Both the position numbers and the translations under genes were made by a program. Positions 41,244-50,230 of a stretch of 64,000 bases of DNA are shown here, piece after piece. The DNA comes from Gordonia crocea (GTDB lineage Bacteria; Actinomycetota; Actinomycetes; Mycobacteriales; Mycobacteriaceae). The notes beneath the pieces were generated by a model. The model searched no databases, was not told the DNA's origin, and saw only the letters and a list, made by a program, of their open reading frames with translations. Position 1 is the stretch's first letter. Every line of letters begins with the position of its first letter. Where the stretch lies: contig NZ_BJOU01000001.1 in NCBI RefSeq assembly GCF_009932435.1, positions 2,108,001 to 2,172,000 of the forward strand, given 5' to 3'.

Positions 41244-43013
41244 GTGGTCGACCCGCGGCAGACGCGTCAACTCTTCGACATCGGCGTTCTTTCGCTCGGT
41301 GTCCCGCTCGACGACCAGGAAGCGGCCCCCGACGCCAAGCAGGCGCTACTCGCCTTCACCCGCGCCAGCGAGGCCGAGCCGGACATGTGTGACGCTTGGT
41401 TGGGTCGGATCGCCTGCGGTGACCGCGACGGGGCCGTCATCTTCAACCTCTTCCGCTCGCGGTCCAACTTTCACCTGGAGTTCCGTCGCAACGGCCTACA
41501 CCCCACGGCCATCGACGCCCGTTTTGCTACCGGCTACTACATCGACTACCCGATCCTGAGCCGGACCGACGTCGAGGCCGCCTACGCGGCGTCGCTCATC
41601 GCCGACCAGGACTACACCGCCGCCGACGAAGTCCTCAACGGCGCCCAGCGCACCCCGATCACCGATTACGTGCGAGGGCTGCTTCACTTCGTCACCCAAC
41701 GCTGGCCCGATGTGATGAAGACGCTCAGTGGCTCCGGCGAGTGGACCGACGAGTACATGCGTGCCGGCGCCGACGTCATGGTGGGCACCGCGTGTGCCCG
41801 CACCGGATTGTTCGGCGAGGCGATCCGCCGCCTGTCGCAAGCCGAGGAGGGTCCGATCCCGGCGGCGGCGACCATGGCGCGCCACGTGCGCGGCCTGTGC
41901 CTGCGCGCCGACGACAAAGAGGACGAAGCACGGGCCATCTTCGAGGAGATCTACTCCCGCGACCCCGGTTTCGAGGCCAATGCGAAGGCCCTGCAGGATC
42001 CGCGCCTTCGCTTGATCATCACCGATCCAGCCGACGTCGAGCGGCGCACCGACCGGTGGGACCCCGACTCGGTGCCGAAGGAAGCTGCCGACGAGCAGTC
42101 CTCGGACCAGGTCGCGCTGCTGACACAGGCGCAGGCCGAATTGGACCGCCAGGTGGGGCTCGGGTCGGTGAAGACCCAGGTCGCCAAGCTCAAGTCGGCG
42201 GCACAGCTGGCCAAGGTACGGGCGGACAAAGGGCTCGCCACGACGGCGCGCAGCCAGCACCTGGTCTTCACCGGGCCACCGGGAACAGGTAAGACGACGA
42301 TCGCCCGCGTCGTCGCCAAGATCTACTGCGGCCTGGGCCTGATCAAGTCAGACAAGCTCGTCGAGGCCAGCCGCCGCGACTTCGTCGGCCAGCACCTCGG
42401 TGCCACCGCCCCGAAGACGTCGGCGCTCATCGACTCCGCCCTCGACGGTGTGCTGTTCATCGACGAGGCCTACACCCTCATCCAGGACGGCCTCTCCGGC
42501 GGCGACGCCTTCGGCCGGGAGGCCGTTGACACGCTGCTGGCCCGCATGGAGGCCGATCGCGATCGGCTCATTGTGATCATCGCCGGATACGACGGCGAGA
42601 TCGACCGCTTCCTGGCCACGAATGAAGGCCTGGCGTCGCGGTTCGCCCGCCGGATCGGATTCGAGTCGTACTCGCCGGCCGAACTCGCCCAGATCGCCGA
42701 AGTCCTTGCCGATGGCCGTGATTCGCTGTTGACCCCGGAGGCGGTCGCTTTGCTTCACGACGCCTGCGGCCCGCTGTTCGAGCGGACGTCAAACGACCCC
42801 ACCGCACCTCGGCAGCGACTCATCGACCTCGCCGGCAACGGTCGGTTTGTGCGCAACGTGGTGGAGGCGGCCGAGGAAGAGCGCGAGTTCCGACTCAGCT
42901 CCGGCGACGTCGACATCGCCGAACTCTCCACCGAAGACTTGACCACGATCACCGCCGAGGACATGCAGGCCGCGTTGTCCTCCGTCCTGAGCGGATTGCG
43001 ACTGCCGGTCTAA
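41244..43013 (+). CDS. eccA: ESX type VII secretion AAA+ ATPase EccA
   Basis: A 589-residue cytosolic ATPase. The N-terminal ~280 residues are a TPR-like substrate-binding domain (DMCDAWLGRIACGDRDGAVIFNLFRS is characteristic of EccA). The C-terminal CbxX/CfqX-type AAA+ domain has Walker A GPPGTGKTT (~343) and Walker B VLFIDEAY (~404). EccA is thought to disassemble EspG-PE/PPE complexes before secretion. The start GTG 41244 has GGGGG 4-5 bases upstream. Its tail faces the eccC gene. Its presence, with EspG/PE/PPE below, shows this is not an ESX-4-type system. Confidence 0.93.
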   Translation: MVDPRQTRQLFDIGVLSLGVPLDDQEAAPDAKQALLAFTRASEAEPDMCDAWLGRIACGDRDGAVIFNLFRSRSNFHLEFRRNGLHPTAIDARFATGYYIDYPILSRTDVEAAYAASLIADQDYTAADEVLNGAQRTPITDYVRGLLHFVTQRWPDVMKTLSGSGEWTDEYMRAGADVMVGTACARTGLFGEAIRRLSQAEEGPIPAAATMARHVRGLCLRADDKEDEARAIFEEIYSRDPGFEANAKALQDPRLRLIITDPADVERRTDRWDPDSVPKEAADEQSSDQVALLTQAQAELDRQVGLGSVKTQVAKLKSAAQLAKVRADKGLATTARSQHLVFTGPPGTGKTTIARVVAKIYCGLGLIKSDKLVEASRRDFVGQHLGATAPKTSALIDSALDGVLFIDEAYTLIQDGLSGGDAFGREAVDTLLARMEADRDRLIVIIAGYDGEIDRFLATNEGLASRFARRIGFESYSPAELAQIAEVLADGRDSLLTPEAVALLHDACGPLFERTSNDPTAPRQRLIDLAGNGRFVRNVVEAAEEEREFRLSSGDVDIAELSTEDLTTITAEDMQAALSSVLSGLRLPV

Positions 43014-43061
43014 CGCGTCGGCGGGTCGGCCCGCTGCGCGCGGCCACTGCACGCCGACCGC

Positions 43062-46000
43062 TCAGATATCCTTCGGCGGGCTCCAGGCCACCTGCACGAG
43101 TCCTTCGCCATGGTGGCGGGAAACCAGCATCGCCTGACCCGGCGGCCGCGGCGCACATTTCGTCGTGCCCAGCAGGATTCCCTCTTCCTTGCTGCCGCTC
43201 ATCACCAGACCGTCGGCGGACACATCCTTCATGCGGGCGATGATCGGGTCGTACAGCGCCCGCGACGCGCCGCCGGCACGGCGCGCCAGAATCAGGTGCA
43301 GACCTACGTCGCGCGCTTGCGCAAGATAGTCCAGGATCGGTGTGATCGGGTTGCCGGAGGCCACCGCGACCATGTCGTAGTCGTCGACAACGACGTAGAA
43401 CTCGGGTCCCTCCCACCAGGTTCGATCGCGCAGCTCCTTGGGGGTGATGTCCGGGCCGGGCTGGCGGCTTTCGAGCACTCCGGCCAGGTCGGTTAGAAGC
43501 TGCGCCGTCGTACCGGCCTGCGTGGCGTACCCGGCGAGGTGGTTCCCCTCGACCTCGCCCAGCAGGGTGCGGCGGTAGTCGACGAGGACAATCTTGGTCT
43601 GGGCCGGCGTGGAGTTCTCCACCAGGCCGCGGAGCAGGGTGCGCATCAACGCGGTCTTGCCACACTCCGTGTCGCCAAAGACGAGCAGGTGGGGCTGCGC
43701 GGCAAAGTTCAGCACGATCGGGGCCAGTTCGGCTTCGTTGACACCCAACGCCACCGAGGTCGGCTTGCGTTCGTGGATCTCCCATGCCCGTGCGGCGAGT
43801 TCGGCTCGGTCGACGCGTTCGGGCAGCATGCGCACATCGGGCGCCACGAGGTCGCCGTATGCGTCGGCGACCTGGGCGATCGAATCGACTATCCCCTCCT
43901 GCAGCGTGGTCGGGTCGGAACTGCCGTCCAGTCGCGGCAGCGCAATCAACATGTGCAGCGCGCTGGGCGTCAGGCCACGGCCGGGGCGCCCGTTGGGCAC
44001 GAGCTGGGCCACCTTGCGGTCGATTTCCGAGTCCGCCGGGTCACCGAGCCGCAACTCCAGGCGGGTTCCGATGAGGTCCTTCACCGCGGGCCGGATCTCC
44101 ATCCAGCGCGATGCGGTCAGCACCAGGTGGATGCCGTAGGACAGACCCTGGCCCGCCAGCGCGGTCAGCTGCTCTTCGAGCATCTCGTATTCGCCGCGGA
44201 TGACCGACCAACCATCGACGACGAGGAAGACGTCGCCGAACTCGTCCTCGAGCACCGGGTCGTCGGCGCCAGCCGCCAGGGCCGCCCTCTTGCGGCGTCG
44301 GAAGTCGCGGATCGACTCGATTCCCCAGTCCCGGAACCGAGCCTCCCGTTGACGCAGCAGGGCGACCATCTCGGCGACGGTCCGTCGCGCCCGGTCGTCC
44401 TCCATCCGCGTGGCAACCGATCCGACGTGGGACAGTCCGGCGAGGCCGGTCAGCGTCCCGCCACCGAAATCGAGGCAGTAGAACTGGGCTTCGGCCGGCG
44501 AGTGCGTGGCGGCGGTGGCCATGATGAACGAGCGAACCGTCGTCGACTTGCCCGATTGCGGCCCGCCGACGATCGCGACGTGGCCCTGCGCCCCGGATAC
44601 GTCGACGTAGAGGGTGTCCCGACGCTGATCGTAGGGCCGGTCCTCGATGCCCAAGGGCACCACGAGCGCCCCGCGGACGACGTCGGGGGAACGCCAATCG
44701 TCGTTCGGGAACAGGTTGTTGACCGCCGGCGACGCCTCCAACGGCGGGAGCCAGACTTCGTGCGCGGGACGCCCGTGGCCGACGAGGCGGCTGACGACCA
44801 TGTCCAGCAGCGTCACCGTGCGGCCGTCGCGGATCAACGGTTGCGGTTCGGCGCTCGGGCGGACTGCGGCCGGTTCGTCGGAAGTCGACTCGACGGCGTC
44901 GACGGCCACCGGGCTGGCGGTGAACAGCTTCAGCGCTCCCCCGCCCAACGTGCGCCGTCCCAGGCCGGAACCGCCGCCGGCCTCGTCCACCCCGGGCAGG
45001 TACGGACCGGAGACGTAGGAGGCGTTGAACCGCACCGGATCGTCGGCGTCGGACTTGAGGAAGGCCGAGCCGGGCAAGCTGGGCAGGTGGTAGGCGTCGG
45101 GAACGCCGAGGACCGCCCGGGACTCCGCCGCGGAGAACGTCTTCAGGCCGATTCGGTAAGACAGGTGCGAGTCCAACCCGCGCAGCTTGCCCTCCTCCAG
45201 GCGCTGCGATGCGAGCAGCAGGTGCACGTGCAGCGAACGTCCGAGGCGGCCGATCATGACGAACAGCTCGGCGAAGTCCGGCTTCTGCGATAGGAGTTCG
45301 GAGAACTCGTCGACGACGATGAACAGCGCCGGGAGCGGGTCCAGCTCGGCGCCGTTGCGACGAGCCTTCTCGTAGTCTCCGACGTTGGCGAAGTTGCCCG
45401 CAGAGCGCAGTAGTTCCTGCCGCCGATTCATCTCGCCCGCCAGCGCATCGCGCATGCGGTCGACCATCGCGAGTTCCTCTTCGAGGTTCGTGATGACTGC
45501 GGCGACGTGCGGCAGTTCGTCGAGCCCGAGGAACGTCGCACCGCCCTTGAAGTCGACCAGGACGAGGTTCAGCGCGTCGGGCGAATGGGTGGCGACCATG
45601 GACAGCACCAGGGTGCGCAGAAACTCCGACTTACCCGAGCCGGTGGCGCCGATACACAGACCGTGCGGGCCCATCCCGTACTCGGCCGCTTCCTTGATGT
45701 CCAACTCCATGGGACTGCCGTCGCGACGGATGCCGATCGGAACACGCAGTCGTTCCCGCGCCGACCGGGTCCGCCACACGACCGCCGGATCGATTCGCCC
45801 GGCATCGCCGGCGCCGATCAGCCGCATCAAGCCAGGGTCCGACACCTCGGTGTCGGGAGTCAGGTTGACCAACTGCGCGGCCGTGGCGAGGCGATAGCGC
45901 GCCATGCGACGGGCAATCGTCTCGGCGAGCGAGACGCTGACCTGGTCGGCCACGGCGAACTCCTCGGAGTCGGTGGCCGTGCGCGCCGCCAGCACCCCGT

Positions 46001-47108
46001 CGTCTTTGATCTCCAGCTGCAGGCCCTTGCGGGCGGTCAACTCGTACGCCGCGCCGCGGATGTCGATAACCGTCACCGAGTCCAGGCCGCCGTCGTTGAT
46101 GACCGGTTCACTACCGGAGACGTACCCGTCGGCCAGCACGACCACCCACTGCACGCGCCCCTGGGTCGGCGGGGCGCTGCGCGCCCATCGGCCGCGTTCG
46201 ATGAGGTCGGGTCCGTGGTTCTTGTCGAAGTCGCCCAACGAGCGGTACAACATGCGGGCCGGACCGATGCCATCGGTCTCGGCCGGGTGCAGGGCGTGCG
46301 GCACCCACTTCAACCACGACCACGCCTCGGCGTCGGGGTCGGCGCAGATCACCGCGATGCGCACGTGGTCGGGCCCGTGCATCGTCGCGATCTGTACCAG
46401 CATCGATCGCAACAGCGCGTGGACCCGCTCCGTTGAGCCCTCGATTCCGATTGAGGCGAAACCGCGCATCGACACCGCGGTCGGCATCCCCCGCGCCACG
46501 GTGTGGGAGCGGATGAAGCGGCGCAGGGCCATCATCGACACCGGTTCCAGGTCTTCCAGCGGCCCGGTGTCCGGCGGTGAGAGGCGCGTCGCGAGCCGCT
46601 GCGAGCCGATGCCGACGCGGACATGGCAGAAGTCGGGGTCGTCGGGGCGGCGCTCCCACATGCGGGTGCCGCCGATCGCGGGCAGCAGGGCCGCTGGCTC
46701 GGGGTGCGACCAGGCCAGCGAGTCGTGCTGATCCTTGGTCGTCGTCTCCACTTCCTCGCGCATCCGCCCGAGGTAGCGCAGATAATCCTTGCGTTCTTCA
46801 TTCAACTCGGCGGCGCGCTTGCCGTTGCCCCGGTTGCCGCCGCCGAAGAACATGCCGGCCATCGAGACCATCATCATCATCGGGAACATCAGCATCATCG
46901 GGTTGCGCAGGGCTGCGGACCCGCCGATGGTGATGAACAGGGCGATCATGCCGACCATCGCGACGACCATGACGACGGGCAGTAGACGCAACAGGATGTT
47001 CGGCGGCACTGCGCGCGGGATCTCGGGCGGCGGCTGAAGCGCCAAATCTCCGCCGGGCGGACGCGGTTGTTTGCGTCGGGCCCGCCGGACGAATCCATCG
47101 GTCGTCAT
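43062..47108 (-). CDS. eccC: ESX type VII secretion ATPase EccC (single-chain)
   Basis: A 1348-residue FtsK/SpoIIIE-like motor. Two membrane helices (~43-90) precede three ATPase domains with Walker A motifs GATGSGKSE (~486), GGPQSGKST (~849) and GDTECGKTA (~1143). The third lacks the consensus Gly-Lys spacing in part (ECGKT), as is usual for degenerate ATPase-3 domains. EccC recognises substrate C-terminal signals and energises secretion. It is one chain rather than split (EccCa/Cb as in ESX-1). ATG 47108 follows a G-rich site. It is divergent from eccD; its promoter probably includes TAGCAT at 47172-47177. Confidence 0.94.
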   Translation of the reverse strand: MTTDGFVRRARRKQPRPPGGDLALQPPPEIPRAVPPNILLRLLPVVMVVAMVGMIALFITIGGSAALRNPMMLMFPMMMMVSMAGMFFGGGNRGNGKRAAELNEERKDYLRYLGRMREEVETTTKDQHDSLAWSHPEPAALLPAIGGTRMWERRPDDPDFCHVRVGIGSQRLATRLSPPDTGPLEDLEPVSMMALRRFIRSHTVARGMPTAVSMRGFASIGIEGSTERVHALLRSMLVQIATMHGPDHVRIAVICADPDAEAWSWLKWVPHALHPAETDGIGPARMLYRSLGDFDKNHGPDLIERGRWARSAPPTQGRVQWVVVLADGYVSGSEPVINDGGLDSVTVIDIRGAAYELTARKGLQLEIKDDGVLAARTATDSEEFAVADQVSVSLAETIARRMARYRLATAAQLVNLTPDTEVSDPGLMRLIGAGDAGRIDPAVVWRTRSARERLRVPIGIRRDGSPMELDIKEAAEYGMGPHGLCIGATGSGKSEFLRTLVLSMVATHSPDALNLVLVDFKGGATFLGLDELPHVAAVITNLEEELAMVDRMRDALAGEMNRRQELLRSAGNFANVGDYEKARRNGAELDPLPALFIVVDEFSELLSQKPDFAELFVMIGRLGRSLHVHLLLASQRLEEGKLRGLDSHLSYRIGLKTFSAAESRAVLGVPDAYHLPSLPGSAFLKSDADDPVRFNASYVSGPYLPGVDEAGGGSGLGRRTLGGGALKLFTASPVAVDAVESTSDEPAAVRPSAEPQPLIRDGRTVTLLDMVVSRLVGHGRPAHEVWLPPLEASPAVNNLFPNDDWRSPDVVRGALVVPLGIEDRPYDQRRDTLYVDVSGAQGHVAIVGGPQSGKSTTVRSFIMATAATHSPAEAQFYCLDFGGGTLTGLAGLSHVGSVATRMEDDRARRTVAEMVALLRQREARFRDWGIESIRDFRRRKRAALAAGADDPVLEDEFGDVFLVVDGWSVIRGEYEMLEEQLTALAGQGLSYGIHLVLTASRWMEIRPAVKDLIGTRLELRLGDPADSEIDRKVAQLVPNGRPGRGLTPSALHMLIALPRLDGSSDPTTLQEGIVDSIAQVADAYGDLVAPDVRMLPERVDRAELAARAWEIHERKPTSVALGVNEAELAPIVLNFAAQPHLLVFGDTECGKTALMRTLLRGLVENSTPAQTKIVLVDYRRTLLGEVEGNHLAGYATQAGTTAQLLTDLAGVLESRQPGPDITPKELRDRTWWEGPEFYVVVDDYDMVAVASGNPITPILDYLAQARDVGLHLILARRAGGASRALYDPIIARMKDVSADGLVMSGSKEEGILLGTTKCAPRPPGQAMLVSRHHGEGLVQVAWSPPKDI

Positions 47109-47171
47109 AGCGCCCCCCACCCGTGCCCGGTCGATACGGCCGCGAATGCTGCGGCGATTTTGGCCGTCGCA

Positions 47172-47223
47172 ATGCTAACGCACGAGGCGTGGCGAGTTGG
47201 CGGGAGGCGGGCTCGTGTAGCAT
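47172..47223. promoter_or_regulatory. Divergent eccC/eccD promoter region with two TAGCAT -10 elements
   Basis: On the minus strand TAGCAT occupies 47177-47172, 64 bases upstream of eccC. On the plus strand TAGCAT occupies 47218-47223, 30 bases upstream of eccD. Both are followed by CGACGGC within 8-10 bases. The eccE gene has a similar TAGCAT 8 bases before its start. No matching -35 is certain. Confidence 0.45.
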
Positions 47224-47253
47224 CCCCGACGGCTGATTAGAGGGGGCTTGCAG

Positions 47254-48750
47254 GTGACTGATCCTTTGTCATCGACGGCAGATTCGACTGATTCGGCATC
47301 CGGTGCCGACGTGATGGCGACGGAACTGACGCGGATCTCGGTGCTGTGCGGTCGTCGCCAGATCGACGTCGGCGTACCGTCCGAGGCTTCCGTCGCGGCG
47401 CTGTTGCCCGAACTCGCCCGCCTGTTGCTGCGCAACGAATTCGACGAGCCCGCCGAGGTGCCCCCGGATCTGACCGAGCAGTGGACGTTGAGCCGAGTCG
47501 GCCAGCGGCCCCTCGACGACAACCTCTCCCTCGCCTCTGCTGGTGTCCGCGACGGTGACCTCCTGGTGCTTCGCACCGAGTCGACCACCGAGATCCCGGT
47601 CATCTATGACGACGTGATCGAGGCGATCGCGGGTATCAACGCCCGTGAGTTCGGGTCGTGGTCGCCGCGCTCGGCGCGCTGGATGGGCGCGATCGCCATT
47701 GCGGCAGCCACGCTTGCCGGGACCATCACCGTGCTGCCCGCCGCATCCGACCCAAATCGCTGGGGTGCCCTCGCTGTTGCCGCTGTCGGCGCCATCCTGT
47801 TCCTGGTGGGCGCGATGGTCAGCGTGCACCGCCTCGGCGACCGCACCGTGGGTGCGTTGCTGACGTGCGCGTCCTGTACCGCCGCATTCGCTGCCGGCTG
47901 GCTCGTGGTCGGATCCGCCCATGTGGCATTGGCGTTCTTCCTCGGATTTGCCCTCGCCGCCGTCGTCGCGATCCTTTCGCTGCGGGTGACGACGGGGAGT
48001 CCCCTGGCACACATGGCGCTGATCTCCGGAGCGACGCTCGCGGCCGTCGGTGCGCTACTGCAGACCTTGTGGGGCGCTGAGTTGGAGAAGTCGACGGCCA
48101 TCATCGCGGTCACGGCCATGTTCGCCGCGTTCGTCGGCCCCCGATTCACAATTCTGTTGGCGCGCCTGCCCATTCCGACGGTGCCCAACGTCGGTGAGCC
48201 GTTGGCCGACGACGATTCCGACCCGGCGATCAACGTCGAACAGGGTGTCGCAGCCATTGCGAACCTGGCGATGCCGCAGTCGCAGGCGTTGGAGATCCGC
48301 GCCAAGGCCGCCAACAGTTACCTCGCCGGCCTGGTGCTGGGCAGTTCGGTCGTCGCTGTCGCCGCTGCGACGGTCACCGCCTACCCGTACCGCGGCGCCC
48401 ATTGGCAGGCCTTCCTGTTGGCCCTGTTGGTCAGCATCGGTATCGCCTCCCGCGGACGGCTGCACCGCGATGTCAGCGCGGCCGGTGCGATGATCGGCGC
48501 CGGCTTGGCCGGCGCCATCGGACTGGGCATCATGGTCATCCTCACCGGCGGCTGGTGGGCGATCGTCGGCTACGCCGGACTCCTCATCGTGGCCGCCGGC
48601 GCGGGCTATGCCGGCGTGATCGTCGCCAATCGGGACTACACACCGCCGATCCGTCGAGCGGGCGAAATCCTCGAATACGTCCTCATCACCATCTGTGTCC
48701 CGCTCGCAGCGGGGATCGCCGGGCTGTTCGGCCTGGCCCGCGGGCTCTGA
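47254..48750 (+). CDS. eccD: ESX type VII secretion membrane channel subunit EccD
   Basis: A 498-residue protein. The N-terminal ~85 residues after a short acidic leader form a ubiquitin-like YukD domain (LTRISVLCGRRQIDVGVP ... LTEQWTLSRVGQRPLDDNLSLA). About 11 membrane helices follow. EccD dimers form the membrane pore scaffold of the ESX machine. The start GTG 47254 has AGGGGG 7 bases upstream. It is followed 4 bp later by mycP, so they form one unit. Confidence 0.93.
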   Translation: MTDPLSSTADSTDSASGADVMATELTRISVLCGRRQIDVGVPSEASVAALLPELARLLLRNEFDEPAEVPPDLTEQWTLSRVGQRPLDDNLSLASAGVRDGDLLVLRTESTTEIPVIYDDVIEAIAGINAREFGSWSPRSARWMGAIAIAAATLAGTITVLPAASDPNRWGALAVAAVGAILFLVGAMVSVHRLGDRTVGALLTCASCTAAFAAGWLVVGSAHVALAFFLGFALAAVVAILSLRVTTGSPLAHMALISGATLAAVGALLQTLWGAELEKSTAIIAVTAMFAAFVGPRFTILLARLPIPTVPNVGEPLADDDSDPAINVEQGVAAIANLAMPQSQALEIRAKAANSYLAGLVLGSSVVAVAAATVTAYPYRGAHWQAFLLALLVSIGIASRGRLHRDVSAAGAMIGAGLAGAIGLGIMVILTGGWWAIVGYAGLLIVAAGAGYAGVIVANRDYTPPIRRAGEILEYVLITICVPLAAGIAGLFGLARGL

Positions 48751-48754
48751 ATCC

Positions 48755-50155
48755 ATGGCGCGCCCGAGCCTGCTCCGCCGCGGCACCGCGGCCCGTCTGG
48801 CGGCGGTCGCCATCGTCGTCGGCGGGTCCCTCGGTGCCCCGATGGCCACCGCCATCACTCCGCCGAAAGTGAGCGGCGGACCTCCCGGTGCGGGTCCGGT
48901 GGCCCCGTCGGAACCGACGCAGCAGAGTGTGGTGTGTGCCGAGCCGGCGACCAATGGCACCGACGTCACCATGCCGTCACCCCCGTTCGCCTCACTGGAG
49001 ATCGCCAAGGCGTGGGCGTTCTCCCGGGGCGCCGGTCAGCGCGTCGCCGTCATCGACACCGGCGTCACCCCGCAGCCGCGACTACGGGTCGTACCGGGCG
49101 GCGACTACGTGTCCGCCGGCGACGGCACCGCCGACTGCGACGGCCACGGCACCGCAGTGGCCGGTCTGATCGCCGCCAAACCCAGCACCAACGACGCGTT
49201 CGCGGGCGTGGCCCCCGAGGCCACCATCATCGCGATCCGCCAATCCAGTCCCTCGTTCCGCGAGAAGAACAGCAGCGACGGGAACAAGTCCGGCAAGACC
49301 AGCAACGGCTACGGAAACACGACGACGATGGCCCGCGCCATCGTTCGTGCGGTCGAACTGGGTGCCACGGTCATCAACATCTCCCAGGTCGCGTGCATGA
49401 GTGCCGGATCGGCTGGACAAGAGGGCCGCGACCTGGGACGGGCGTTGGCGTGGGCGTACCGGCGCAACGTCGTGGTGGTGGTCGCCGCCGGCAATATCGG
49501 TAATTCGTCGGGCTGCAAGCCGCAGAACCCGCCACCGGCGACGTCGGATCCGTGGACCTCGGTCACCACCGTCGCGACTCCGGCCTGGTACTCCGACTAC
49601 TCGCTGGCCGTCGCGTCGGTCGAATCCGATGGTTCGGTGTCGCAGTTCAGCCTCGCCGGGCCGTGGGTTGCCGTCGCCGCCCCCGGCTCCGACATCGTTT
49701 CTCTCTCGTCGCGGCGCAAGGGCCCCGAGATCATCAACGGCGAAATCGCGCAAGGTAAGTTCGTTCCGTTGCAGGGCACGAGTTACTCCGCCGCGTACGT
49801 CTCCGGTCTCGCCGCCCTGGTCCGCGCCCGCTACCCCAAGATGACGGCGGGCGAGGTGATGGACCGCATCCGCCGGACCGCGCACGGCCCGGGCCCGCGG
49901 GACACCTCGATCGGATACGGGATCATCGACCCCGTCGCCGCGCTGGCCGACGAGGTGCCGCCCAGTTCGATGCTGGCTCAGCCCTACGCCACCGGGAAGG
50001 TCGCCGCGCCTCCGCCGGAACCGACGAAGTCGTGGGCTCCGTGGATCGCGACGGGGGGCGCGTTGCTCGGCGGCATTGTGCTGCTTCTCGCCGTGTTCAC
50101 GCGGACCCGGCCCGCGCACGACCGGCGCAAGCTCGTTGAGGGCATCGACTTCTGA
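48755..50155 (+). CDS. mycP: Mycosin MycP, subtilisin-like ESX serine protease
   Basis: A 466-residue S8 protease. A signal peptide (~1-33, ending APMATA) leads into the catalytic domain. The triad is Asp in AVIDTGV (~100), His in CDGHGTAVAG (~129) and Ser in GTSYSAAYVSG (~343). A C-terminal membrane helix (~431-452) anchors it outside. MycP stabilises the ESX membrane complex and cleaves some substrates. ATG 48755 is 4 bp after eccD. The stop is followed directly by three 25-bp repeats. Confidence 0.95.
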   Translation: MARPSLLRRGTAARLAAVAIVVGGSLGAPMATAITPPKVSGGPPGAGPVAPSEPTQQSVVCAEPATNGTDVTMPSPPFASLEIAKAWAFSRGAGQRVAVIDTGVTPQPRLRVVPGGDYVSAGDGTADCDGHGTAVAGLIAAKPSTNDAFAGVAPEATIIAIRQSSPSFREKNSSDGNKSGKTSNGYGNTTTMARAIVRAVELGATVINISQVACMSAGSAGQEGRDLGRALAWAYRRNVVVVVAAGNIGNSSGCKPQNPPPATSDPWTSVTTVATPAWYSDYSLAVASVESDGSVSQFSLAGPWVAVAAPGSDIVSLSSRRKGPEIINGEIAQGKFVPLQGTSYSAAYVSGLAALVRARYPKMTAGEVMDRIRRTAHGPGPRDTSIGYGIIDPVAALADEVPPSSMLAQPYATGKVAAPPPEPTKSWAPWIATGGALLGGIVLLLAVFTRTRPAHDRRKLVEGIDF

Positions 50156-50230
50156 CGTCGCGGCAGCGACTAGCGCTCACCGTCGCGACAGCGACTAGCG
50201 CTCACCGTCGCGGCAGCGACTAGCGCTCAC
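50156..50230. repeat. 25-bp tandem repeat (3 units) copied from the eccB 3' end
   Basis: Three contiguous 25-bp units at 50156-50180, 50181-50205 and 50206-50230. Units 1 and 3 are identical and unit 2 differs by one base. The third unit contains the eccB stop codon and the last four eccB codons (SGER). Each unit carries a GTCGC/GCGAC hairpin. It starts at the base after the mycP stop. Confidence 0.92.

Noticed and set aside
43024..43059. Terminator between eccA and eccC
   Set aside because: A 7-bp stem with a 22-base loop is too weak to claim.
43539..45293. A 584-codon plus-strand frame opposite eccC
   Set aside because: Shadow of eccC; no recognisable motifs.
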